33,657 bases of DNA from Oribacterium sp. (GCA_017940955.1 JAGAXP010000070.1:1-33657); one strand, 5' to 3'. Positions 6,562 to 15,429 are shown, counted from the first letter of the stretch. The notes: generated by a model not told the origin, from the letters alone. A program made the numbers and translations.

Positions 6562-7911
6562 TTATCTTCCCGCAACGGTCACCCTGAAATCAGCCTCCTG
6601 ATATCCGGATCCGTTTTGTCTCATAATGGTGATCACCGCCTGCTCTTCCCCTGTGAGTTTTCTTAACGCAGTCTCATAGTCAGCCATGCTGCCGATCTCT
6701 TCATCATTGATCTTCACAAGGACATCCCCATTCTGAATGCCAGCATTATAAGAAGGGGAATTCTTGATGCAGGACCGGATATACAGCCCCTTCTTCGGAA
6801 AATCCGCCTCAGGAATTGCATCGGTAATATCCGATGTGAGCTCCTGAGCCCTGATACCCAGGAACGGATATCTGGTACCATTGGAGATGGTTTCAATCTC
6901 GTCAAGATAATCCGAAATACCCTTTATCCGGTGATAGCCCTCTGCATCGCCTTCATCCGAACCGAACCATCCCACCAGCTCTCCGGCTGTATTTATAACA
7001 AAGCTTCCATACTTCGGGTCAATGTCTACATCTGCGATCATATCCTTAAAATAGCCGTCTACCTGGATCTCATCGTAGGAAACCGAAGCTACCGACCCCA
7101 CGGTGGATGATCCGTAGGCTCCGGCAGGAGCTCCCACCGCAAGGATCATATCTCCTCTCTGAAGCATTGACGAATCACCGATATCGATGTTTTTGATAAC
7201 CTGACTGTCCCTGAAGGTGATGGTTGATAACGGAACTGTGACTACCGCTATTCCATCCGTTTCATCAACAGCCTTGACAGAAGCGCTGTAGGTTCTGCCG
7301 CCGTAGAATACAACCTCTATATCACCGGCATCCTTAAGAACCGAATCCGTTGTAAGTATGAGAATCTCTCCCGAGGTTCTGGCAATGATCACACCGGAGG
7401 CACTGCTGCCGGATTTTACATGCTCTCCGAAAAGATCCGTATCCGTAACACGGCTTCTGACCTCAGTAAGAGCATAGTCAGCGCTGAGGGCCACCTGTTT
7501 TAAAGTGTTGTTCAGGCGCTTGTAATCTTCGATATTGTACTCGTATTTACGAACCTCGTCCCTTACTACTTCTTCTATAGGTACCGTCTCTGCGGTGGTT
7601 TCTGTCTCAGGCGGTTCCGTAACCTCTTCTGTAGTCTCAGGCTCGGTTTCCGGCTCAGTCCGGGTTTCCGGCTCAGTTTCGGTTTCCGATTCTGTCTCCT
7701 CCGTTACCGGTTCCGTCTCGAATTTCACGGTTTCCTGCTCTTCATTATGGAAAAAGCCGGAAAACAAAGGTCTCGTAGCCGCAAAGGTTCCAGCACTGAG
7801 TACACCAAATAAAAGTGCCGAAAAAGCGACCCTGATATAGTGTCTGGTGGTCTTTTTCCAGCCCTCTTTCCGTCCCACGATATTCTCTTTTATAAAGTCG
7901 TTTTCTCCCAT
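6562..7911 (-). CDS. HtrA/DegP-like membrane protein with PDZ domain, protease site degenerate
   Basis: About 449 residues. A basic N-terminus and one membrane anchor (YIRVAFSALLFGVLSAGTFAA) are followed by an acidic linker of Glu/Thr/Pro repeats (ETETEPETRTEPETEPE), a chymotrypsin-like domain and a C-terminal PDZ domain (LGIRAQELTSDI; GLYIRSC; NAGIQNGDVLVKINDEEI). In HtrA proteases the His lies in a TNxHV motif and the Ser in GNSGGP. Here the matching stretches read ILTTDSVL and PKYGSFVIN, so both His and Ser appear absent while the Asp region (DETDGIAVV) remains. This suggests a non-proteolytic scaffold or sensor outside the membrane. Start: ATG at 7911 with weak AGGTG upstream; a TTG six codons earlier is possible. 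Divergent from mutS2. Confidence 0.85.
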   Translation of the reverse strand: MGENDFIKENIVGRKEGWKKTTRHYIRVAFSALLFGVLSAGTFAATRPLFSGFFHNEEQETVKFETEPVTEETESETETEPETRTEPETEPETTEEVTEPPETETTAETVPIEEVVRDEVRKYEYNIEDYKRLNNTLKQVALSADYALTEVRSRVTDTDLFGEHVKSGSSASGVIIARTSGEILILTTDSVLKDAGDIEVVFYGGRTYSASVKAVDETDGIAVVTVPLSTITFRDSQVIKNIDIGDSSMLQRGDMILAVGAPAGAYGSSTVGSVASVSYDEIQVDGYFKDMIADVDIDPKYGSFVINTAGELVGWFGSDEGDAEGYHRIKGISDYLDEIETISNGTRYPFLGIRAQELTSDITDAIPEADFPKKGLYIRSCIKNSPSYNAGIQNGDVLVKINDEEIGSMADYETALRKLTGEEQAVITIMRQNGSGYQEADFRVTVAGR

Positions 7912-8002
7912 AGCACCTATTATATACAACCTGTCTTATACACGCAAGAAAGCGAAAACGGAATTCCGCGTTTAGCAAGTGGCAAAAGCCTTTCTCATTT
8001 GA

Positions 8003-8008
8003 TATACT
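8003..8008 (+). promoter_or_regulatory. Extended -10 promoter directly before mutS2
   Basis: TGATATACT has the TGn plus TATACT arrangement of an extended -10 element. Its end is only 7 bases from the mutS2 ATG, which would place transcription start at or next to the start codon. No clear -35 (TGGCAA at 7980 is poor). Confidence 0.55.
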
Positions 8009-8015
8009 GAATTTT

Positions 8016-10583
8016 ATGAATGATAAAGCTTTAAATACATTGGAATTTAATAAAATAAAAGAACGCCTGGAGGGATATGCAAACTCTCCCATGGGTAAGC
8101 AGCTGGTTAAGGAGCTTTTACCCTCTGTAGACATTAACGAGATTGAGCAGAACCTTCTGGAAACAGATGCCGCCCTGCTTCGTCTGGGGCTTCATGGCAA
8201 TATCTCCTTCTCGGGAGTCAGGGATGTAAATGACAGTCTCAAGCGACTCGATATAGCTGCATCTCTTTCCATACCGGAGCTCCTTCAGATAAGCGGAGTG
8301 CTCACTGCCGCGGGTCGTGCAAAAGCCTATGCAAGAGACTCCGAAAAGGCTCAGGAGGAAAAGAAACCTGTGCCGAGAGCAGTCCGGCTTAATGCTCACT
8401 ACACGAAAAATCAGCAGGATCCGGAGAAACTGAAGGACACGACAGGCAAGGAAAGAATTCTTACGGATTCTTCTGAACCGCTCAAAGCCCCACGGCTCCC
8501 ACAATCAATAATTGTGAGCAGTGATGACAGCTTGTCCGGCTACTTCAGAGACATTGAACCCCTGTCTCAGGTGAATAAAGAGATAACCAGATGCATCCTT
8601 TCCGAGGACACCGTTGCTGACGATGCCAGTGCCGGTCTTTTTTCTGTGCGTAAAAAGAAGCACGTTTATGAGGAACGCATACACACCTCTCTGAACAGCA
8701 TTCTCAACAGTTCCAGGTCAATGCTTCAGGACGCAGTCATTACCATGCGCGACGGACGTTACTGTCTTCCGGTAAAGGCAGAATATAAATCAAGCTTTCA
8801 GGGCATGGTTCACGACCAGAGCTCAACGGGGTCAACATTATTCATAGAGCCCATGAGCATCGTGAAGCTTAACAATGACATAAAAGAACTGGAGGCAGAG
8901 GAAAAGAAAGAGATCGAAAAGGTTCTGGAAACATTATCCGGATCCCTCATGCCTCATACAGAAACCATAAGAAACGATATCGCAATTCTGGCACATCTGG
9001 ATTTTGTATTTGCAAAGGCAAAATTTGCCGAGTCCATGCATGCCACCATGCCGAAGCTTAACGATAAGTACTACATTTCCATCCTTAACGGACGACACCC
9101 GCTTATCGATCCCAGGAAGGTTGTTCCCACAACTGTTTATCTCGGTAAGGAGTTCGACATGCTGGTCATCACGGGTCCCAACACCGGCGGTAAGACCGTT
9201 TGCCTGAAGACCATAGGTCTTTTCCAGCTCATGGGACAGTCCGGACTTTTTATCCCGGCTTCCGAGGGCTCCGAGCTTTCTGTTTTTGAGGAAATTTTCG
9301 CAGATATCGGTGACGAACAGTCTATCGAACAGAGCCTGTCCACCTTCTCTGCGCATATGACGAACACGGTCAGGATACTCGAAAAGGCAGACAGTCACAG
9401 CCTTTGTCTCTTCGACGAGCTTGGTGCCGGAACCGACCCTACGGAAGGCGCCGCTCTTGCCATGGCAATACTTAATTTCCTTCACAACATGAAGACCAGG
9501 ACTGTTGCCACCACTCATTATGCCGAAATAAAGGTTTATGCTCTCTCAACTCCCGGTGTTGAAAATGCTTCCTGCGAGTTTGATGTGACAACATTAAGCC
9601 CCACCTATCGACTGCTCATAGGCATTCCGGGCAAGTCCAATGCCTTCGCCATATCACAGAAGCTGGGACTTCCGGGTTACATCATCGATGATGCAAAGAG
9701 CCGCCTCGAAAAGGAGGATGTTAAGTTCGAAGATGTCATTGCGAGTCTTGAAGAAAGCCGCGTAACCATAGAGCGTGAAAAACAGGAGATCGAACGCTAT
9801 AAGGCAGAGATCGAGGAATACAAGAGACGTGCAAGAGAGAACTCCAAGGGCGTTGAAAAGGGTCGTGACAAGATACTTCAGAAGGCCCGTGAGGAAGCCT
9901 CCCAGATACTCCGGGATGCAAAGGAAACCGCAGACAGCATAGTTAAGGAGCTGAGACGTCAGGAGCAGAACGGAGCCGCCACTCTTGAAGCCGAGAAGAC
10001 ACGTTCAGCCCTGAACAAAAAGCTGAAGGATACCCAGGCAAGCATGTCAGTATCCCAAAAGATCAAGGGGCCTTCAAAGCCTGTTTCCGCAAAAAGCATC
10101 CGCATCGGTGACACCGTTCATGTTGCATCCATGGATATCAATGCTACAGTATCCACACTTCCGGATCACAAGGGAGAGCTTTACGTTACCGCCGGAATCA
10201 TTCGTACCAAGGTTTCTGTCAGGGATATAGAGCTTGTGGACACCGGCAAGGTAACCGGTCCGGGACTTGAAAATATAGGCAGGCAAAAGAAAGGAAGCAC
10301 CTCCGGCGGAGATATCCGCATGCAAAAGACCATGGGCATATCTCCGGAGATCAATCTCATCGGCATGACCACCGCAGAAGCCATTCCCGAACTCCAGAAA
10401 TATCTGGACGACGCATATCTTTCTCATATTCCGCAGGCCCGTGTGGTCCACGGACGCGGAACCGGCGCCCTCAGGAAGGCAGTTCACCAGCAGCTTAAAA
10501 AGCTGAAGTACGTTGAGTCTTTCCGCCTGGGAGAGTTCGGCGAAGGCCAGGATGGTGTTACCATAGTGGTATTCAAAAAGTGA
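8016..10583 (+). CDS. mutS2: MutS2 endonuclease/ribosome-rescue ATPase
   Basis: An 855-residue MutS2. The N-terminus (ALNTLEFNKIKERLEGYANS) matches the family start. Walker A is GPNTGGKTV (about residue 386), the signature region GDEQSIEQSLSTFSAHM follows, and Walker B is LCLFDELGAGTDPTEGA. A coiled coil (about 575-660) precedes the C-terminal Smr domain with INLIGMTTAEAI and VVHGRGTGALRK. MutS2 suppresses recombination and/or splits collided ribosomes. It is some 70 residues longer than Bacillus MutS2 (785), partly from a hydrophilic insert at about residues 108-172 that contains translated repeat sequence (146-162). No ribosome site precedes ATG and the -10 box is 7 bases away, suggesting a leaderless message. 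A response regulator follows 38 bases downstream. Confidence 0.95.
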   Translation: MNDKALNTLEFNKIKERLEGYANSPMGKQLVKELLPSVDINEIEQNLLETDAALLRLGLHGNISFSGVRDVNDSLKRLDIAASLSIPELLQISGVLTAAGRAKAYARDSEKAQEEKKPVPRAVRLNAHYTKNQQDPEKLKDTTGKERILTDSSEPLKAPRLPQSIIVSSDDSLSGYFRDIEPLSQVNKEITRCILSEDTVADDASAGLFSVRKKKHVYEERIHTSLNSILNSSRSMLQDAVITMRDGRYCLPVKAEYKSSFQGMVHDQSSTGSTLFIEPMSIVKLNNDIKELEAEEKKEIEKVLETLSGSLMPHTETIRNDIAILAHLDFVFAKAKFAESMHATMPKLNDKYYISILNGRHPLIDPRKVVPTTVYLGKEFDMLVITGPNTGGKTVCLKTIGLFQLMGQSGLFIPASEGSELSVFEEIFADIGDEQSIEQSLSTFSAHMTNTVRILEKADSHSLCLFDELGAGTDPTEGAALAMAILNFLHNMKTRTVATTHYAEIKVYALSTPGVENASCEFDVTTLSPTYRLLIGIPGKSNAFAISQKLGLPGYIIDDAKSRLEKEDVKFEDVIASLEESRVTIEREKQEIERYKAEIEEYKRRARENSKGVEKGRDKILQKAREEASQILRDAKETADSIVKELRRQEQNGAATLEAEKTRSALNKKLKDTQASMSVSQKIKGPSKPVSAKSIRIGDTVHVASMDINATVSTLPDHKGELYVTAGIIRTKVSVRDIELVDTGKVTGPGLENIGRQKKGSTSGGDIRMQKTMGISPEINLIGMTTAEAIPELQKYLDDAYLSHIPQARVVHGRGTGALRKAVHQQLKKLKYVESFRLGEFGEGQDGVTIVVFKK
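8451..8501 (+). repeat. Structured repeat copy 2, translated inside mutS2
   Basis: The first 36 bases match the intergenic copies at 5221 and 19441 (33/36 each); similarity to the 19.4-kb copy continues through the adjoining GC hairpin to CGGCTCCCA. It is read in frame as ERILTDSSEPLKAPRLP (MutS2 residues 146-162), within an insert absent from standard MutS2. A following inverted pair CACAAT/ATTGTG (8499-8515) parallels the next hairpin of the 19.4-kb copy. Confidence 0.75.
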
Positions 10584-10621
10584 TCAGAAAACTGTTAAAG
10601 GTCTGACCTTGGGGAGGGGAA

Positions 10622-11374
10622 ATGGCTGAAAAACAAAGAATTATGATTGTAGATGATGACTCTAATATATCAGAGCTCATCTCCTTATATCTTGAAAAGG
10701 AAATGTTCGACACCATGTGTGCCGAAGATGGTGAAGAGGCTCTCAGGCTCTTTCCTGAATACAAACCGAATCTTGTGATCCTCGACCTCATGCTTCCGGG
10801 AATTGACGGTTATGAAGTGTGCAGAAGACTTCGCTCCATAAGCCGGGTTCCGGTGATCATGCTTTCCGCAAAGGGGGAAACCTTTGACAAGGTACTTGGA
10901 CTCGAGCTGGGAGCGGATGATTACATGATAAAGCCCTTTGAATCCAAAGAGCTCGTTGCCCGTGTAAAGGCTGTTCTCAGAAGATATCAGCACGAACAGG
11001 AGCAGACGACTGTGGCAGCACCGGATTCTTCTCGCAGCCATGCCGTCAGTGAAGGTGAAGAAGCCCTTCGCAGCGGAAACTACATCGAGTATACGGATCT
11101 CATCATCAATAAAACAAACTATTCCGTGTTCTTCAAGGGACACGCCATCGAGATGCCGCCTAAGGAGCTGGAGCTCCTGTTCTTCCTGGCTTCATCTCCG
11201 AATCAGGTTTTCACCCGGGAACAGCTTCTTGATCATATCTGGGGCTACGAGTTCGCCGGCGACAGCCGCACCGTGGACGTTCACATCAAGCGTCTCCGCG
11301 AAAAGATCTCCGGCAACACCGAGTGGGAGATCTCGACAGTTTGGGGAATTGGCTACAAATTCCGGGTTGGGTGA
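10622..11374 (+). CDS. OmpR/PhoB-family response regulator
   Basis: A 250-residue two-component regulator. The receiver domain holds IVDDDSNISEL (acidic pocket), the phosphoacceptor Asp in VILDLMLPGIDG (about residue 55), VIMLSAK, and the conserved Lys in MIKPFESKEL. A linker of about 25 residues (QEQTTVAAPDSSRSHAVSEG) leads to a winged-helix DNA-binding domain ending TVDVHIKRLREKI and WGIGYKFRVG. A strong site GGGGAGGGGAA precedes the ATG. It lies 38 bases after mutS2 and is probably cotranscribed. A histidine kinase gene converges on it across a 155-bp palindrome; the two are the obvious partner candidates although not in one operon. Target genes are unknown. Confidence 0.95.
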   Translation: MAEKQRIMIVDDDSNISELISLYLEKEMFDTMCAEDGEEALRLFPEYKPNLVILDLMLPGIDGYEVCRRLRSISRVPVIMLSAKGETFDKVLGLELGADDYMIKPFESKELVARVKAVLRRYQHEQEQTTVAAPDSSRSHAVSEGEEALRSGNYIEYTDLIINKTNYSVFFKGHAIEMPPKELELLFFLASSPNQVFTREQLLDHIWGYEFAGDSRTVDVHIKRLREKISGNTEWEISTVWGIGYKFRVG

Positions 11375-11399
11375 AACCGGATAGTTATGAAATGGGACA

Positions 11400-11554
11400 G
11401 AAAATGCAAGGGACGGGTGACGGCCCACGAGATTGAAAAGACACCTCCGCGGGCATGTTCGCCCAGTATGCACAGGTGTGTGCATACTGATCGGACATGC
11501 CCGCGGAGGTGTCTTTTCAACTCGCAAGCCTTGCCACCCATCCCTTGCATTTTC
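11400..11554. repeat. 155-bp near-perfect palindrome between convergent genes
   Basis: The two halves pair along nearly their full length. A perfect 26-base block TTGAAAAGACACCTCCGCGG plus GCATGT recurs inverted, the tip pairs CAGTATGCAC with GTGCATACTG around AGGT, and the base pairs GAAAATGCAAGGGA with TCCCTTGCATTTTC. Within it, GAAAAGACACC...GGTGTCTTTTC has the A-stem-T layout of a bidirectional terminator, serving the response regulator (plus) and the histidine kinase (minus). The outer arms go well beyond what termination needs. Confidence 0.85.
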
Positions 11555-11584
11555 TTCACGTTGTTTCTTAATTTACTGGTGGGC

Positions 11585-12994
11585 TTATTCCTGCTCCGGA
11601 TAATACGCGACGGGTAAAGTGAAAACAAACTCTGTACCAACACCCTCTGTTGAAATGCAGTCGATGTTTTCGCCATGGGCGTTGATGATGGATTTTACGA
11701 TGCTGAGACCGAGACCGGTGCCGTGTTTGTCCTTGCCTCTTGACTGGTCAGCTTTGTAGAATCTGTCCCAGATTTTCTGTACGTCTTTTTTGGGAATACC
11801 GATGCCGGTATCCTTTACTGAAATAAATACTTTGCTGCCTCTTGATCCCGTAGTGATCTTTATGGAGGACTTCGGATTGCTGAATTTCAGGGCATTATCG
11901 ATAAGGTTATAAAGAACCTGCTGGATCTTCGGGTAATCCCCGTAAACCATTTCCTTCTTTTCCGCAAAGGTAAGTTCAAAGACTATTTCTTTTTGCTGGC
12001 AGGTCATTTCAAAGCTGGCACAGACATCTCTTATGACTCTGTTAATGTCAAAGTTTGTCCTGCTGAGAAAGCCCTTTTTATCAAGAGTACCGAGATTGAG
12101 CATTGACTGGGTAAGCTTTGTGAGTCTCTCTGTCTCGGAGATAAGTCTCTTTAGATACTTTTCCTCAAGCTCCTTTGGAACTGTTCCGTCAAGTATGGCC
12201 TCAAGATATCCTTTTATGGAGGTCAGTGGAGATCTGAAATCATGACTTACATTGGCAATGAACTGTCTCTGGTAGTCATCTGCCTTTGAAATCTCATCCG
12301 ACATGAAATTAAGGGTCTCTGCAAGATATCCCATTTCGTCTCCGGACTTTGTTTCTATCTTATAGCTGTAGTCTCCGGCTGCATACTTAGTGGCTCCGAC
12401 GGTTATCTTGTTGAGGGGTTTGTATACAATGACATAGAACACCACCAGGATGAACAGGGACAATATAAATATGATGAGTGCTGTTATGTAAACAATATTC
12501 AATATCTCATACTGTGATGAAAGGATATTGTCTACGGAATTGTGAATGATCACATAGCCATTGGTCACATAGTCCCTGGTCACGGGCGCCATGACCGTAA
12601 GCACTTCCGACTGAAACATGTCATGATAGGTTCCGACCTCATACCTGGTACCGGTACGGGTAGTATCAAAGGCCTCTATCTGCTGTCCCTTGTATCCCTC
12701 CTTACCTGCATCACTCAGGATCACTCCGCTACGATCCACGATCCAGATGTCTGCGTCCAGGAAGGTGGAAACTGCATTCATCTGTTCGGTAACCACCGCC
12801 TCACTGAGACTTGTATCCTTTGTTTCAGAGTACGTTGTGGCGATAAGGGTTGCCTCACTGTAAAGGCTGTTGGCCCTCTCCTGAACCAGATACCGGTAGG
12901 TAAGCCTGGAGGACAGAATGGCAACAACCGAGAAGCCCAGCACACCAAATATGATATATGCCGCTATAAATTTCAAAAATAATGATTTCTTCAA
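11585..12994 (-). CDS. Membrane sensor histidine kinase
   Basis: A 469-residue kinase. Membrane segment 1 is at about residues 7-29 (LKFIAAYIIFGVLGFSVVAIL), an extracellular sensor of about 135 residues follows, membrane segment 2 is at about 167-188 (IVYITALIIFILSLFILVVF), then HAMP, HisKA with the phosphorylated His in NVSHDFRSPLTSIKGY, and the ATPase domain with N box (LYNLIDNALKFS), G1 (DTGIGIPKKDV), F box (WDRFYKAD) and G2 (GTGLGLSIVK). All kinase motifs are intact. The only in-frame start is a TTG with no good ribosome site, 9 bases after the glucokinase stop, suggesting coupling to that gene. Likely partner: the convergent response regulator. The signal sensed is unknown. Confidence 0.93.
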   Translation of the reverse strand: MKKSLFLKFIAAYIIFGVLGFSVVAILSSRLTYRYLVQERANSLYSEATLIATTYSETKDTSLSEAVVTEQMNAVSTFLDADIWIVDRSGVILSDAGKEGYKGQQIEAFDTTRTGTRYEVGTYHDMFQSEVLTVMAPVTRDYVTNGYVIIHNSVDNILSSQYEILNIVYITALIIFILSLFILVVFYVIVYKPLNKITVGATKYAAGDYSYKIETKSGDEMGYLAETLNFMSDEISKADDYQRQFIANVSHDFRSPLTSIKGYLEAILDGTVPKELEEKYLKRLISETERLTKLTQSMLNLGTLDKKGFLSRTNFDINRVIRDVCASFEMTCQQKEIVFELTFAEKKEMVYGDYPKIQQVLYNLIDNALKFSNPKSSIKITTGSRGSKVFISVKDTGIGIPKKDVQKIWDRFYKADQSRGKDKHGTGLGLSIVKSIINAHGENIDCISTEGVGTEFVFTLPVAYYPEQE

Positions 12995-13003
12995 TGTTTC
13001 GTA

Positions 13004-13957
13004 TTATTCATTACCAAGCACAAGTCTTGCACTTCCGTAAATTCCCGCATCGTTTCCAAGGGTTGCCAGAGTGATATCTGCCTTTTTGTTTAAGAGCGGT
13101 GTTAATTCTTCATAATACTTTCTGGTCACATCCACAAGATACTGACCTGCCTTTGAAACTCCTCCGCCTATAACGAAAAGCTCGGGATCGGATATCATAG
13201 ATACATGTGCCATAACAAGAGCAAGGTACCTAAGACTTGTTCCGAGGCTCTTAACTGCGAGCGCATCCCCGGCCTTGGCACAGTCGCAAACATCCTTTGC
13301 TGTGAGAGCATCTCCGAAATCTCTCATGGAAGAAGGCTCTTCTGAAGCCGCAAGAGTACGCTTTGCCTCACGAACTATTCCTGTGGCACTGGCAACCTGC
13401 TCGAGGCATCCGTGACCGCCGCAGTTGCAGCTCTCCGGCTCACCGTCTCTGACATGTATATGTCCTATTTCAGCTCCTGCTCCGTGAACACCCGGGATGA
13501 TGTGTCCGTCAATGATGAGACCTCCGCCGACACCGGTTCCCAGTGTCACCATGAGCAGATTGCTGTGACCTTTTCCACCGCCCTGCCACATTTCGCCAAG
13601 GGCCGCAACATTGGCATCATTTCCTGCCGCACATCTGATGTTTCCGCCCATAAGCTCTCTCATTTCCTTTGCGGGCCAGTGTCCATGCCAGCCAAGGTTC
13701 ACACATACATGAACGTAACCGTCAGGCTGTACAGGACCCGGAACTCCGATGCCGATGCCTTCGATATCATCAAGCTCCAGCTTTTTCTCAGCCATATGAG
13801 CCTTTATGGAATCTGCCACATCCGGAAGAATATACTTGCCTTCCTCCTCTTTTCTTGTTGGTACTTCCCAATTATCGATAAGAACACCATTGATAGCAAA
13901 AATACCGCATTTTACTGTGGTACCTCCGACATCTACACCAACAACATACTGATTCAT
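13004..13957 (-). CDS. glcK: ROK-family glucokinase
   Basis: A 317-residue sugar kinase expected to phosphorylate glucose with ATP in the cytoplasm. It has the ATP-binding VGVDVGGTTVKCGIF at the N-terminus, the sugar-contacting GNDANVAALGE, LGTGVGGGLIIDG, EIGHIHV, and the ROK zinc motif CNCGGHGCLE. These favour a glucokinase over a ROK repressor, since no N-terminal helix-turn-helix is present. The start is the ATG preceded by GAGGAGGG; the longest open frame begins 18 codons earlier with no such support. It is followed 9 bases later by the histidine kinase, so the two likely share a transcript, which might link signalling to glucose use (inference). Confidence 0.93.
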   Translation of the reverse strand: MNQYVVGVDVGGTTVKCGIFAINGVLIDNWEVPTRKEEEGKYILPDVADSIKAHMAEKKLELDDIEGIGIGVPGPVQPDGYVHVCVNLGWHGHWPAKEMRELMGGNIRCAAGNDANVAALGEMWQGGGKGHSNLLMVTLGTGVGGGLIIDGHIIPGVHGAGAEIGHIHVRDGEPESCNCGGHGCLEQVASATGIVREAKRTLAASEEPSSMRDFGDALTAKDVCDCAKAGDALAVKSLGTSLRYLALVMAHVSMISDPELFVIGGGVSKAGQYLVDVTRKYYEELTPLLNKKADITLATLGNDAGIYGSARLVLGNE

Positions 13958-14083
13958 AGCATACCCTCCTCTTTTAACCCTTTTCTTGAGCCTTAATATC
14001 TGACACTTCATGCAGATCCGATCGGCTCTGTTCAGACTTCTTTATCTTTATCCGACATTCTTTGTTTTAGCCGGATTGTCTGC

Positions 14084-15361
14084 TTACTTAAGTTTGACGG
14101 ATTCCACCAGACTGGTGCTTCCCACAAGAACATCCATTCCCAGCGGGGTTGTGAGTTTAGCGGTTCCTCTGGCCTTCGAAACCGGAATATCCAGATTCTC
14201 ATCGAACTTGATATTTCCACTCATATCGTAAATTCTCAAACTCTTGTCATTGTATAAAAATACTTTATCTCCGTCTATATCAAATCCTGACATATTGAAG
14301 GAAAAAGCTGTACTGAATACTGTCTGTCCGTTTGTTCTGTAAACCGTCAGCCTGTAAGCTTCCTGAACACTGTCATCGGAGTTCAATGTCACAACGCCGA
14401 CGTAGTCTTTGGAATAGGCTATGGCACGCATGGCCTCAGATATGACAACGTTATTGATAAGCTCAGGACTTGTAAGCACCTTTGTGCTGAAAAACGCTAT
14501 ACCGCCGTCATAAAATGCCTGGGCATAGGTATTGTCAGAGAAATGAACTCTTCCTGTGAGATGTCCCGCAAAATCTTCTGTAAAACCACCTACAACACGA
14601 TTATTTCCGGCATTTTGTCCTATCTCATCAAGGTTGTAGAAAATAATCTTATTTTGAATTGTTCCGCCTTCAAGGGCAACGAAGGAGACAATAAGTTCTG
14701 TACCATCCGGCGAGACACTGATATCAACAGGATACCCATCTCCTGAAAGGATGGATTTAATGCTGATGTCAAGGGCTGCACCCTCTCTGGTAAATACAGC
14801 TATGTGACTTGATGCCGAATCTTCCATAAGTGCATATACAACTCCGGTACCCGAAACCGAAAGCTTGCTTATGGGAAGGGTAGTCTCTGCCTGACCTGTT
14901 GTGCCGGAGGAGTTCATTATAAAGATAGTCGTCTTTCCCTGATCTCCGATGGCACAGTACTCTCCGTTCACAGCGGCATACGGATGATTCATTTCATACG
15001 CCTGGTTCCATATGGTCTTTCCTGCCGAACTAATATAGGAAGCTCCATCACGTGTTACCTTAAGCAGGCCATCTGCATAAATGTAGTATTCCTCATAATC
15101 CGAATCAATGGCGCCTTCCTGTGCAGTAAAGTCCACTGTCCAGTTCACACTGTAATCACGGAACTGCCGGTGAGCAAGATAAAATCCTCCGGCAGCTATC
15201 ACCATGACAGTTATCATAATAAGCAAAAACACCAAGAAACGACGGGGCCTTCTGCCCTGTCGCTCTTCGTGTTTCTTATGTTCACGCTCACGGAGAGTCT
15301 CTGTATCAACGACCCTCCTCCTGAGCTCATTTTTTCTGTTTTCTCTATATGAATCAGCCAT
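14084..15361 (-). CDS. DUF5711-type membrane-anchored beta-propeller protein
   Basis: A 425-residue protein with a very basic cytoplasmic N-terminus (NRKNELRRRVVDTETLRERE; GRRPRR), one membrane segment (FLVFLLIMITVMVIAAGGFYLA, about residues 42-63), and an outer domain of repeated strands with propeller character (EEYYIYADGLLKVTRDGASY; ISVSPDGTELIVSFVAL; YVGVVTLNSDDSV). This architecture fits DUF5711, common in Lachnospiraceae and of unknown function. The start has AGG at a workable distance. It lies 126 bases upstream of glucokinase in the same direction. The outward face and propeller fold suggest a binding or scaffolding role at the envelope; no catalytic motif was seen. Confidence 0.82.
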   Translation of the reverse strand: MADSYRENRKNELRRRVVDTETLREREHKKHEERQGRRPRRFLVFLLIMITVMVIAAGGFYLAHRQFRDYSVNWTVDFTAQEGAIDSDYEEYYIYADGLLKVTRDGASYISSAGKTIWNQAYEMNHPYAAVNGEYCAIGDQGKTTIFIMNSSGTTGQAETTLPISKLSVSGTGVVYALMEDSASSHIAVFTREGAALDISIKSILSGDGYPVDISVSPDGTELIVSFVALEGGTIQNKIIFYNLDEIGQNAGNNRVVGGFTEDFAGHLTGRVHFSDNTYAQAFYDGGIAFFSTKVLTSPELINNVVISEAMRAIAYSKDYVGVVTLNSDDSVQEAYRLTVYRTNGQTVFSTAFSFNMSGFDIDGDKVFLYNDKSLRIYDMSGNIKFDENLDIPVSKARGTAKLTTPLGMDVLVGSTSLVESVKLK

Positions 15362-15429
15362 TAAAACCTATGTTCCGTTTCACTTTTTTTAGTGCCTCTG
15401 CCGGCACTATATTTAAGACAACGTCATCG

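Noticed and set aside
7540..7840. Plus-strand Ser/Val-rich frame opposite the HtrA-like gene
   Set aside because: It is the antisense image of the Glu/Thr/Pro repeat linker and has no start signal.
8934..9518. 194-codon frame antisense to mutS2
   Set aside because: It lies entirely within the conserved ATPase region of mutS2 and shows no family motif.
13412..13996. 194-codon plus-strand frame over the glucokinase gene
   Set aside because: Antisense to a well-identified ROK kinase; no ribosome site or motif.
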